64,000 nt of DNA from Streptomyces violens (GTDB taxonomy: Bacteria > Actinomycetota > Actinomycetes > Streptomycetales > Streptomycetaceae), in the NCBI RefSeq assembly GCF_000717745.1, contig NZ_JOBH01000001.1:496001-560000 (forward strand). Direction: 5' to 3'. Position numbers and translations under genes: made by a program. This document shows positions 56,157 through 63,121 of the stretch, piece by piece (the first letter of the stretch is position 1; every line of letters begins with the position of its first letter). The notes under the pieces are model-generated. The model was given only the letters and a program-made list of their open reading frames with translations, made no database searches and had not been told where the DNA came from.

Positions 56157-56462
56157 TTGCCCGGTACGCCGCACCCGCCGACGGACCCCGTGAGCGACGT
56201 GGTCCGCTGGGGCGCGTTCAGCTGTGCACTGGTTCCGCTTGTCCTCCTTGTGTGCGGCTCGTCGCCCGTCGGCGCCGGCGGCACCGCCATCGGCCTCGCC
56301 GCGGTCACGTGCGCCTGCCGGGCGCTGCTGCGGCAGTCGGAGCGGACCGCCGCCCGGCTGGCCGTCGAGCGGGCCTCCGTGCACCGCGGCAGGCACGGCA
56401 GAACGGGCCTGGGGGCGCACCGGGGCGGGCGCCACGGAGGGGGGCGCACGCCGGGGGATTGA
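56157..56462 (+). CDS. Small membrane protein upstream of adpA
   Basis: This 101-residue protein has two hydrophobic segments (GAFSCALVPLVLLVCGSS and AGGTAIGLAAVTCACRALLRQ) and a basic Gly/His/Arg-rich tail (RHGRTGLGAHRGGRHGGGRTPGD). The TTG start at 56157 is supported by a strong GGAAGGAG ribosome-binding site 7 nt ahead. A small membrane protein at this spot, just before adpA, is also known from memory in model streptomycetes, so it is probably a conserved gene, not chance. Its function is unknown. The 370 nt to adpA form the regulatory region of that gene, so this one is a separate unit. Confidence 0.7.
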   Translation: MPGTPHPPTDPVSDVVRWGAFSCALVPLVLLVCGSSPVGAGGTAIGLAAVTCACRALLRQSERTAARLAVERASVHRGRHGRTGLGAHRGGRHGGGRTPGD

Positions 56463-56831
56463 GGCGCTTACGCGCGACTCCGGCGGTGCTCGCACGAGTG
56501 CCCGCGACCCTTTTCAGCCAACTTCGACCCCCGTCACATCCCTTGGCAAAAGCGACCCGCAACCGGCCTTTGAACAGGCCGGAAAGGACCGCACGGCGTG
56601 GTTGTGCCCTACGACGGACGGGCAGGGGCAGGACGCGTACTTCCCAGCGCGGCCCACGAGTGGAACGCTTCGTGATCGAATGCTTCGCGCCAAGTTGCCA
56701 TATCGACTTACCAGCAGGTGGTGAACTTGGCACTCCATCCTCACGGGACACAGTAGATTCGATCTTGGCAATCACGGCGGGGGAACAGTGCAGGACCGAG
56801 AGGGCGAGACGACCGAGGGGGGCTTAGTGCC
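56463..56831. promoter_or_regulatory. adpA upstream region
   Basis: The 369-nt gap before adpA has lower GC and contains a hairpin (CCGGCCT...AGGCCGG near 56563-56582) and direct repeats (GAACGCTTCG/GAATGCTTCG near 56661-56693). In related species this region binds gamma-butyrolactone receptors and AdpA itself, but I see no exact box for either. TTGGCA at 56727-56732 may be a -35 element. Confidence 0.45.
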
Positions 56832-58112
56832 ATGAGCCAGGACTCCGCTGCCGTACCAGATGCCGCACGCAAGCTCGCCGCCCGACGACGCCGCGAAGTA
56901 GTCGCGGTGCTCCTCTTCAGTGGCGGCCCCATTTTCGAGAGCTCCATTCCGCTCTCAGTATTCGGCATCGACCGCCAGGACGCGGGCGTGCCGAGGTACC
57001 GGTTGCTTGTGTGCGCGGGCGAAGATGCGCCTTTGCGCACGACCGGCGGACTGGAGCTTTCCGCTCCATACGGCCTGGAAGCGATCTCCCGGGCAGGTAC
57101 CGTCGTGGTGCCCGCCTGGCGTTCGATCACCCAGGCGCCACCACCTGCCGCGCTGGACGCACTCCGGCGCGCGCATGAAGAAGGGGCCCGCATCGTCGGG
57201 CTGTGCACGGGCGCGTTCGTGCTGGCGGCCGCAGGGCTGCTGGACGGCCGTCCGGCAACCACACACTGGATGTACGCACCGACGCTCGCGAAGCGTTATC
57301 CGTCCGTCCATGTCGATCCCCGGGAACTGTTCGTCGACGACGGCGATGTGCTGACGTCGGCGGGCACGGCCGCCGGTATCGACCTGTGCCTCCACATAGT
57401 GCGGACCGACCACGGCGCCGACGCGGCCAACGCGCTCGCCCGCCGGCTGGTCGTGCCGCCCCGGCGCACCGCGTCGGAGTTGGGGCACCAGCGATACCTG
57501 GACAGGTCATTACCGGAGGAGATCGGCGCCGACCCGCTGGCCGAGGTCGTCGCCTGGGCGCTGGAGCACCTCCACGAGCAGTTCGACGTGGAGACGCTCG
57601 CCGCGCGCGCTTACATGAGCCGCCGGACGTTCGACCGCCGGTTCCGCTCACTTACTGGGAGCGCTCCCCTGCAGTGGCTGATCACTCAGCGTGTACTGCA
57701 GGCGCAGCGGCTGCTGGAGACGTCGGACTACTCGGTGGACGAGGTGGCGGGCCGCTGCGGCTTCCGCTCCCCCGTCGCGCTGCGTGGTCATTTCCGGCGG
57801 CAGCTGGGGTCCTCCCCCGCGGCCTACCGGGCGGCCTACCGCGCCCGGCGGCCACAGAACGGCACCGGGGAGCCACCAGGGTCCGCGGTCCGTCAGGCCG
57901 AACGGCCGGAGCGCCTGGATCGCACGGGAACCCCGGCGGCCGAGCGCTTCGGGGCCCATGCCCCGGTACCGGGTCAGGGCACTCCGTTCGGTGCGCACGA
58001 ACCGGGCAAACCGGAGTCGGACGCCTACGCGTCCCGGCTCGGTGAGCCCGCCGTCGGCCGCTCCACCGGACGCCCGGTGCTGCCCAGCCAGCGGGAGCGC
58101 CCCGTAGGGTGA
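56832..58112 (+). CDS. adpA: AraC/XylS-family global developmental regulator AdpA
   Basis: AdpA is the global activator of differentiation and secondary metabolism in streptomycetes. This 426-residue protein has the DJ-1/PfpI dimerisation domain (residues 25-195; VAVLLFSGGPIFESSIPLSVFGIDRQ, GLCTGAFVLAAAGLLDGRPATTHW) and the AraC-type DNA-binding domain (residues 240-335; FDVETLAARAYMSRRTFDRRFRSLTGSAPLQWLITQRVLQAQRLLETSDYSVDEVAGRCGFRSPVALRGHFRRQLGSSPAAYR). The tail of about 90 residues is low-complexity. Codon 227 in the linker is TTA (57510-57512), so translation should depend on the bldA tRNA, as in other species. A palindrome like a CebR box lies inside the gene at 57656-57669. It is followed directly by orn. 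Confidence 0.96.
   Translation: MSQDSAAVPDAARKLAARRRREVVAVLLFSGGPIFESSIPLSVFGIDRQDAGVPRYRLLVCAGEDAPLRTTGGLELSAPYGLEAISRAGTVVVPAWRSITQAPPPAALDALRRAHEEGARIVGLCTGAFVLAAAGLLDGRPATTHWMYAPTLAKRYPSVHVDPRELFVDDGDVLTSAGTAAGIDLCLHIVRTDHGADAANALARRLVVPPRRTASELGHQRYLDRSLPEEIGADPLAEVVAWALEHLHEQFDVETLAARAYMSRRTFDRRFRSLTGSAPLQWLITQRVLQAQRLLETSDYSVDEVAGRCGFRSPVALRGHFRRQLGSSPAAYRAAYRARRPQNGTGEPPGSAVRQAERPERLDRTGTPAAERFGAHAPVPGQGTPFGAHEPGKPESDAYASRLGEPAVGRSTGRPVLPSQRERPVG
57510..57512 (+). promoter_or_regulatory. TTA (bldA-dependent) codon in adpA
   Basis: The codon for Leu227 in DRSLPEE is TTA, in the linker between the DJ-1 and AraC domains. TTA is the rarest codon of the genus and is read only by the bldA tRNA, which sets a developmental checkpoint. 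Confidence 0.95.
57656..57669. promoter_or_regulatory. CebR-box-like palindrome inside adpA
   Basis: TGGGAGCGCTCCCC matches 13 of 14 positions of the cellulose/cellobiose repressor box TGGGAGCGCTCCCA; GGGAGCGCTCCC (57657-57668) is a perfect 12-bp palindrome. It encodes part of TGSAPLQ. A CebR-like gene is 3 kb downstream. Confidence 0.45.
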
Positions 58113-58117
58113 GACAC

Positions 58118-58738
58118 ATGAACGATCGCATGGTGTGGATCGACTGCGAGATGACGGGGCTCTCGCTGGCGAACGACGCGCTCATCGAGGTGGCCGCACT
58201 GGTCACCGACTCGGAGCTGAACATCCTGGGCGAGGGGGTGGACATCGTCATCCGTCCCCCCGCCGAGGCCCTGGAGACCATGCCCGAGGTGGTGCGCGCG
58301 ATGCACACCGCCTCGGGACTGCTGGCGGAGCTGGACGGCGGGACGACCCTCGCCGACGCCGAGCGGCAGGTCATGGACTACATCAAGAGTCATGTACCGG
58401 AGCCGGGCAAGGCCCCGCTGTGCGGCAACTCCGTCGGCACGGACCGCGGCTTCCTGCTGCGCGACATGCCGGAGCTGGAGGACTACCTCCACTACCGGAT
58501 CGTCGATGTCTCGTCGGTCAAGGAGCTGGCGCGGCGCTGGTACCCGAGGGCGTACTTCAACAGCCCGGAGAAGAACGGCAACCACCGGGCGCTCGCCGAC
58601 ATCCGTGAGTCGATCGCGGAGTTGCGGTACTACCGGGAGGCGGTCTTCGTGCCGCAGCCGGGGCCCGACTCCGACACCGCGAAGGCGATCGCGGCCAAGC
58701 ACGTCCTGCCTGCGGAGAAGCAGCCGGCAGGAGAGTGA
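58118..58738 (+). CDS. orn: Oligoribonuclease
   Basis: This 206-residue DEDDh 3'-5' exoribonuclease degrades 2-5-nt RNA fragments and pGpG, the product of c-di-GMP breakdown. DEDDh motifs are VWIDCEMTGLSLANDALIEVA (Asp and Glu, near residues 8-10), APLCGNSVGTDRGFLLRDMPELEDYLHYRIVDVSS (Asp) and NGNHRALADIRESIAELRYYREAVF (His, Asp). The ATG at 58118 is 5 nt after the adpA stop, the arrangement kept in streptomycetes, and orn is required for normal growth and morphology. An AGGGTGAG element before it serves as ribosome-binding site. A perfect 14-bp hairpin terminator follows. Confidence 0.95.
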   Translation: MNDRMVWIDCEMTGLSLANDALIEVAALVTDSELNILGEGVDIVIRPPAEALETMPEVVRAMHTASGLLAELDGGTTLADAERQVMDYIKSHVPEPGKAPLCGNSVGTDRGFLLRDMPELEDYLHYRIVDVSSVKELARRWYPRAYFNSPEKNGNHRALADIRESIAELRYYREAVFVPQPGPDSDTAKAIAAKHVLPAEKQPAGE

Positions 58739-58742
58739 CGCA

Positions 58743-58778
58743 GCTCGCTCCCGGCTGGGGGGAAAGCCGGGAGCGAGC
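58743..58778 (+). terminator. Terminator after orn
   Basis: GCTCGCTCCCGGCT (58743-58756) pairs perfectly with AGCCGGGAGCGAGC (58765-58778), 14 bp with an 8-nt loop, directly after the orn stop at 58738. Confidence 0.85.
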
Positions 58779-58846
58779 ACCCCTTCGGACCCTGTACACT
58801 TTTCTTCAGCCGGTGGGGAACAAGTCACCACACAGCACCGGTCATG

Positions 58847-58922
58847 GTGGGTATAGCTCAGCTGGTAGAGCACCTGGTTGTGGTCCAGGATGTCGCGGGT
58901 TCAAGTCCCGTTACTCACCCCA
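58847..58922 (+). tRNA. tRNA-His (anticodon GTG)
   Basis: A complete cloverleaf: acceptor GTGGGTA (58847-58853) with TACTCAC (58912-58918), D arm GCTCAGCTGGTAGAGC, anticodon stem CCTGG/CCAGG around the loop TTGTGGT (anticodon GTG), T arm CGGGTTCAAGTCCCG, discriminator C73 at 58919 and an encoded CCA. A G at 58846 supplies the extra G-1 typical of tRNA-His. TACACT at 58795-58800 is a plausible -10. Confidence 0.97.
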
Positions 58923-58928
58923 ACGGTG

Positions 58929-58960
58929 AAGGCCCGGTCTGCGGAAGCAGACCGGGCCTT
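58929..58960 (+). terminator. Terminator after tRNA-His
   Basis: AAGGCCCGGTCTGC (58929-58942) pairs perfectly with GCAGACCGGGCCTT (58947-58960), 14 bp, GGAA loop, starting 7 nt after the tRNA CCA. Confidence 0.9.
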
Positions 58961-59015
58961 CGTCGTGTCCGGGGCCGCCAGGGTGATGAGACAGGCGCTC
59001 AGCACCCGGCTGTTC

Positions 59016-59666
59016 TCAGTAGCCGACGGTGAAGCGCTCGCCGATGTGGCGGGGCTCCTCGACCTCGTCGAGGAGGGCGACCGCGTAGTCCTCGGTGGAA
59101 ATCCGGCTGGTGCCGTCCGCCGCGGTGACCAGGTCGTCGGTGGCGGTGCGGTAGCTGCCCGTACGGGTGCCGGGCTCGATCAGGGCCGCCGGGCTGAGGC
59201 TGGTCCAGCGCACGTCGGTGACCGTGCGGAAGTACTCCAGCGCGTCGCCGTGCGCGTGCATGATCTGCAGCAGGAACTCCGGCAGCCCGTCCGCGTCCCA
59301 GACCTGCTTGCCGTCGGGGGTACGGAGCGAACCGGCGCCGCCGACCGCGATCAGCCGCGGCGCTTTGGTGCCCAGCTTCCGCAGGCCGGCCACCAGGGAC
59401 TCGGCCGAGGGCTGGATGGTGGCGAGGTGGCCGGGCCCGTCACCGCCGCCGACCGCGCTGATCAGTACGTCCTGCCCCTCGGCGGCCGCGGCCACGGCGG
59501 CCGGGTCGAGGACGTCGCCGGTGGCCACGGTGAGCTGCGGGTGGGTCTTGGTGATCTTCGCGGGGTCCCGGACCACCGCGGTGACCTGGTGGCCGCGCGC
59601 CAGGGCCTCGTCGAGGACGCGGCTGCCGATGGTGCCGTTGGCACCGAAGAGGGCGATCTTGGACAT
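59016..59666 (-). CDS. NmrA/NAD(P)-binding epimerase-like protein
   Basis: This 216-residue protein is an atypical short-chain reductase of the NmrA/DUF (NAD(P)H-binding) type. The Rossmann loop reads KIALFGANGTIGSRVLDEALARGHQVTAVVRDP (GxxGxxG), followed by VLISAVGG, RLIAVGGAGSLR and a C-terminal SPAALIEPGTRTG. Such proteins bind NAD(P) and often act as redox sensors or reductases for unknown substrates. The ATG at 59666 has TGGAG 6 nt upstream. It is divergent from an AraC regulator with a 104-nt gap, a layout in which the regulator often controls the reductase gene. No active-site Tyr-x3-Lys triad is obvious, so catalysis is not certain. Confidence 0.85.
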   Translation of the reverse strand: MSKIALFGANGTIGSRVLDEALARGHQVTAVVRDPAKITKTHPQLTVATGDVLDPAAVAAAAEGQDVLISAVGGGDGPGHLATIQPSAESLVAGLRKLGTKAPRLIAVGGAGSLRTPDGKQVWDADGLPEFLLQIMHAHGDALEYFRTVTDVRWTSLSPAALIEPGTRTGSYRTATDDLVTAADGTSRISTEDYAVALLDEVEEPRHIGERFTVGY

Positions 59667-59770
59667 GGGTACTCCAGGTGAGGGGTTGCCGTTTTTCGTC
59701 AACGGTCGCGGTGACGTCTTCTACGCTAGGGGTGGTATCCGGGCATTTCGGGGTAGACACAGGACCGGTG

Positions 59771-60658
59771 ATGGTGAAAAATCGACACGACGTGATTCCC
59801 GAGGTGACCTTCTCGGCGCCCGCCGGGCGGCCCGCGGGCGTGGAGGTCATGACGCTCGCTGAGCTGCGCGCGCGGGCCGACGCCTGTGCGCTGACCGTGC
59901 CGCACCGCCCCGGCTTCCACCACCTCCTCGCGCTGGACGCGGGCCGGCTCTCCCACACCGTCGACTTCCGCGGTTACGAGGTGACGCCGGGCGACTGGCT
60001 GTGGGTACGGCCCGGGCAGGTGCAGCACTTCGGGGACCTGGCGGCGGCGGAGGGTGTCCTCGTGCTCTTCGAGTCCGGCTTCCTCGATCCGGCGACGGCC
60101 ACGGCGGCCCGGCTGGAGGACTGGTACGGCCCGGCCGTGCGGCATCCGGAGGGCGCGGCCGGGGAAGCCGCGCGGGCGGCGCTCGATCATCTGCACCGCG
60201 AGTTCGGCGCGCTGTCCGGGCTGCCGCTGGAGGCGCACCTGGAGGTGCTGCGGCATCTGCTGTCGGTACTGGTGCTGCGCGCCGCGCATCTGGTGCGGGA
60301 CCCGGCGGAGTACGCCGGTGACTGCGCGGCGACGGCGACGTTCCTGCGCTTCCGGGAGGCCGTCGAGCGGGACTTCGCGGCCAGCCGCCGGGTCGCCGAC
60401 TACGCCCGGGCGCTGGGCTATTCACCGCGTACGCTCTCCCGCGCCACGGAGGCCGCCGCCGGGGTCGGCGCCAAGGAGTTCATCGACCGCAGGGTGGTGC
60501 TGGAGGCCAAGCGGCTGCTCGCGCACGGCGACCTGCCGGCCGCCGGGATCGCCCGCCGCCTCGGCTTCGAGGACGCGACGAACTTCAGCAAGTACTTCCT
60601 GCACCGGGCGGGCGTCACGCCGATCGCCTTCCGGGAGAGCGTGCGCGGCGGGGCGTGA
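59771..60658 (+). CDS. AraC-family transcriptional regulator
   Basis: This 295-residue regulator has a cupin-like N-terminal sensing domain (GFHHLLALDAGRLSHTVDFRGYEVTPGDWLWVRPGQVQHFGD) and a C-terminal AraC double HTH: FAASRRVADYARALGYSPRTLSRATEAAAGVGAKEFIDRRVVLEAKRLLAHGDLPAAGIARRLGFEDATNFSKYFLHRAGVTPIAFRE. The ATG at 59771 has AGGA 8 nt upstream; a GTG at 59774 is possible. It is divergent from the NmrA-like gene and probably activates it. The inducer is unknown. Its length is normal for one-component AraC regulators of this class. It ends 22 nt before the convergent CebR-like gene's stop. Confidence 0.9.
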   Translation: MVKNRHDVIPEVTFSAPAGRPAGVEVMTLAELRARADACALTVPHRPGFHHLLALDAGRLSHTVDFRGYEVTPGDWLWVRPGQVQHFGDLAAAEGVLVLFESGFLDPATATAARLEDWYGPAVRHPEGAAGEAARAALDHLHREFGALSGLPLEAHLEVLRHLLSVLVLRAAHLVRDPAEYAGDCAATATFLRFREAVERDFAASRRVADYARALGYSPRTLSRATEAAAGVGAKEFIDRRVVLEAKRLLAHGDLPAAGIARRLGFEDATNFSKYFLHRAGVTPIAFRESVRGGA

Positions 60659-60679
60659 CGGCGGGTCAGGTACGGAGGC

Positions 60680-61717
60680 TCAGGAGGACTCGCGGACGAC
60701 CAGTTCCGTCGGCAGGACGAGCTGCGGGCGCTCGCGGGAGCGTTCGGCGATCTCCTCGATCAGTACTCGGGCCATCGCCCGGCCCATCTCCTCGATCGGC
60801 TGCCGCACGCTGCTCAGCGGCGGGTCCAGATGGCGCGCGACGGCCGAGTCGTCGAAGCCGACCAGCGCCACGTCCTCCGGGACCCGGCGCCCGCGTTCCC
60901 TCAGTACCGACAGCGCCCCGGCCGCCATCACGTCCGAGGCCGCGAAGACCGCGTCCACGTCCGGGCGGCGGTCCAGCAGCGCGGCCATCGCCCGCCGCCC
61001 GCCGTCCTCGGTGAAGTCCGCCGGGACGATCAGCGCCTCGTCCGGGTCGTACCCGGTGTCCTCCAGCGCCTGCCGGTAGCCGGCCAGCCGGCACTGGGCC
61101 GCGTACATGTCCGGCGGCCCGGCGATCGTGGCGATCGTCCGGCGGCCGCGCTCCAGGAGGTGCCGGGCGGCGGCCCGGGCCCCGCCGGTGTTGTCGGAGT
61201 CGACGTACGGCACGGTCTCGCGGGCGGAGCGGCGGCCGCTGAGCACCGCGGGCAGCTCCAGCCGGGACAGCAGGTCGGGCAGCGGGTCGTCCGCGTGCAC
61301 GGAGACCAGCAGCACGCCGTCCACGCGGTGTGCGGCGAGGTACTGACCGAGCCGCTCCCGCTCCTTGGGCGTGCGGACCAGGATCAGCAGCAGCTGGAGG
61401 TCGGTGTCGGCGAGCCCGGCGCCGACCCCGCGGATGATCCCGGAGAAGTACGGCTCGGCGAACAGCCGGGTCTCCGGTTCCGGGATGACGAGCGCGACGG
61501 CGTCGGTGCGGTCCGCGGCCAACGCGCGGGCCGCGCCGTGCGGTACGTACTGCAGCTCGGCGATGGCGCGCTCGACGGCGGCGCGCGTGCGGGGGCTCAC
61601 CCGGGGCGAGCCGTTGACGACCCGGGAGACGGTGCCGCGGCCGACGCCGGCCCGCGCCGCCACCTCCTCCAGCGTGGGGCGTCCGCCGCGCCGACCACCG
61701 CGTCCTGCCGCTGCCAT
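60680..61717 (-). CDS. LacI-family regulator, CebR-like
   Basis: This 345-residue repressor opens AAAGRGGRRGGRPTLEEVAARAGVGRGTVSRVVNGSPRVS, which closely resembles the HTH of CebR, the cellobiose/cello-oligosaccharide repressor of streptomycetes that represses cellulase and uptake genes. The hinge YVPHGAARALA and effector domain (VIPEPETRLFAEPYFSGIIRGV, PYVDSDNTGGARAAARHLLERGRRTIATIAGP, VAAS-like FAASDVMAAGALSVLRERGRRVPEDVALVGFDD) fit too. The usual cebEFG-bglC transporter/glucosidase genes are not next to it: a chitinase and an AraC gene flank it. So it is either an orphan CebR paralogue or a related regulator. The assignment is by recall of the HTH sequence. Confidence 0.85.
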   Translation of the reverse strand: MAAAGRGGRRGGRPTLEEVAARAGVGRGTVSRVVNGSPRVSPRTRAAVERAIAELQYVPHGAARALAADRTDAVALVIPEPETRLFAEPYFSGIIRGVGAGLADTDLQLLLILVRTPKERERLGQYLAAHRVDGVLLVSVHADDPLPDLLSRLELPAVLSGRRSARETVPYVDSDNTGGARAAARHLLERGRRTIATIAGPPDMYAAQCRLAGYRQALEDTGYDPDEALIVPADFTEDGGRRAMAALLDRRPDVDAVFAASDVMAAGALSVLRERGRRVPEDVALVGFDDSAVARHLDPPLSSVRQPIEEMGRAMARVLIEEIAERSRERPQLVLPTELVVRESS

Positions 61718-61826
61718 GGCTGCCTCCGGACTCCCGGCCGCGAATGTTTCCCGCCATTACACAGCGGAACGCGACGCAACGGCGGAAAGCGGCACCGGAT
61801 CGGTGCGGTGCGGGACAAGCGGAAGC

Positions 61827-61869
61827 GCGGGGCGCAGCGGCTGTGGGGTGGGGGTCCGCTGCGCCCCGC
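61827..61869 (-). terminator. Terminator after the chitinase gene
   Basis: A perfect 14-bp stem (GCGGGGCGCAGCGG 61827-61840 with CCGCTGCGCCCCGC 61856-61869), 15-nt loop, between the chitinase stop at 61908 and the LacI start at 61717. Confidence 0.75.
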
Positions 61870-61907
61870 CGTGTGGGGGGCCGGGTGGCCTCTGGTACCG
61901 GGGTGGG

Positions 61908-62951
61908 TCAGCCCTGGTAGGCGCCGAGGGCCTTGGTGAAGTCCAACGGCTGCTGGTCGATGGAGCTGCAGGTCGGCTGAGCGGTGCCGGAGGAGCCGCC
62001 GTCGCACGCCTTGTCGCGGGTGGCGGACCACATCGACAGCCAGCCGAGGTGCTTGGTGGCGGCGAAGTCCGCGAGCTCCTTGGCGTCGTCCTGCGTGAAG
62101 ATCTCGGTCGCCACGTCGTTGACGCCGATCATCGGGGTCACGGCGACCGCCTTCCAGGCGTCCGCCTCGCTCAGCCCCAGCGCCTCCTTGACCTGCTTCT
62201 GGGTGGCGGTGGCGGCCTGGATCGCGTACTTGCCCATGTCGCCGTCGTACGAGGCCCCGTAGTCCATCGCCATGATGTTGACGGCGGAGATCTTCACCCC
62301 GTTCTTCTTGGCGTCGGTGAGGAGGCCCACGCCGTCCTGGGTCAGCCCTTCGGGCATGACGGGGAGGGTGAAGGAGACGTCCAGGTCCGGGTGGTCCTTC
62401 TGGAGCTTCGCGATGGCCTGCGCGCGGCGGGTGTTGGCCTCGGCGTTCGGCAGCGCGCCGCCCTCGATGTCGAAGTCGGCCTTCTTGAGGTCGTACGCGT
62501 CGACGACCTTGCCGTACGCAGCGGCCAGTTCGTCCGCCGAGCCGCAGGCGAGCCCCAGCTCGGAGCCGGCCGCGCCGCCGAACGAGACGCGTACGTCGCC
62601 GCCTTCGGCGCGCAGCTTCGGTATCTGCTGCGCGACCGGATCGCCGTCCAGGGCGCCGCTGCCGCCCCACTTGGGGTCGCAGCCGCCGCCGGAGGTGATG
62701 AAGGCGAGGTTGAAGGTCTGCACCCCCGTCTTCTCCGCCGTCCCCACGATGTCGTACGCGGGGCTGAGCGAGGTGTCGACGTACGGGGCGAACGCGCCGC
62801 CCGCCGCGGCCCGTTCGGCCGGCGTGGCCTTGCTCGCCTGCGCCGCGCCGGCGACGGCGAACGCTCCGCCCGCGGCGAGCGCTGCGGCGGCGCCCGCGCC
62901 GATCAGCTTGGCCGTGCGGCTCGTACGGCGGCGGTGTGCCGGAGAAGTCAT
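61908..62951 (-). CDS. Secreted GH18 chitinase
   Basis: This 347-residue exported enzyme is a single-domain GH18 glycoside hydrolase. A signal peptide (AHRRRTSRTAKLIGAGAAAALAAGGAFAVAGAAQA) is followed by the barrel: FAPYVDTSLSPAYDIVG, VQTFNLAFITSGGGCDPKW, VRVSFGGAAGSELG, the catalytic motif KKADFDIEGG (DxDxE; Glu near residue 163), and the product-side NIMAMDYGASYDG. The CSSIDQQPLDFTKALGAYQG C-terminus lacks a chitin-binding module. It probably releases chitobiose or chitotriose from chitin, to be trimmed by the GH20 and GH3 enzymes of this window. A 14-bp terminator follows. No dre-like site is evident in its upstream 170 nt, unlike several known chitinase promoters. Confidence 0.93.
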   Translation of the reverse strand: MTSPAHRRRTSRTAKLIGAGAAAALAAGGAFAVAGAAQASKATPAERAAAGGAFAPYVDTSLSPAYDIVGTAEKTGVQTFNLAFITSGGGCDPKWGGSGALDGDPVAQQIPKLRAEGGDVRVSFGGAAGSELGLACGSADELAAAYGKVVDAYDLKKADFDIEGGALPNAEANTRRAQAIAKLQKDHPDLDVSFTLPVMPEGLTQDGVGLLTDAKKNGVKISAVNIMAMDYGASYDGDMGKYAIQAATATQKQVKEALGLSEADAWKAVAVTPMIGVNDVATEIFTQDDAKELADFAATKHLGWLSMWSATRDKACDGGSSGTAQPTCSSIDQQPLDFTKALGAYQG

Positions 62952-63121
62952 CTGCTGCCTGCCTGTTGTCTCGTGGGGGGGGTGTCTCGTGGGGGGTGTC
63001 CCGTGGGGGGTGACGTCCCGCACGCTAGCGAGCGGGAAACGGACAATCGGCAGGTTCCGCGCACCGGGCAGCGGACTTATGGGCCGCTTAAGGAAGCGAA
63101 AGGGACGGGTTAAGCGGGGGC
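62952..63121. other. Chitinase upstream region with short G-rich repeats
   Basis: The 170 nt between the chitinase start and the kinase stop carry three short repeats of the GTCTCGTGGGGGG/GTCCCGTGGGGGG type (62969-63012). Both flanking genes run right to left, so this must hold the chitinase promoter; no operator box could be assigned with confidence. Confidence 0.4.

Noticed and set aside
58847..58922. tRNA-His as an integration (att) site
   Set aside because: No integrase gene or duplicated tRNA 3' end is seen on either side within the window.
58735..58929. Short open frame spanning the tRNA-His gene
   Set aside because: It reads through the orn terminator and the tRNA; no ribosome-binding site and no sensible protein.
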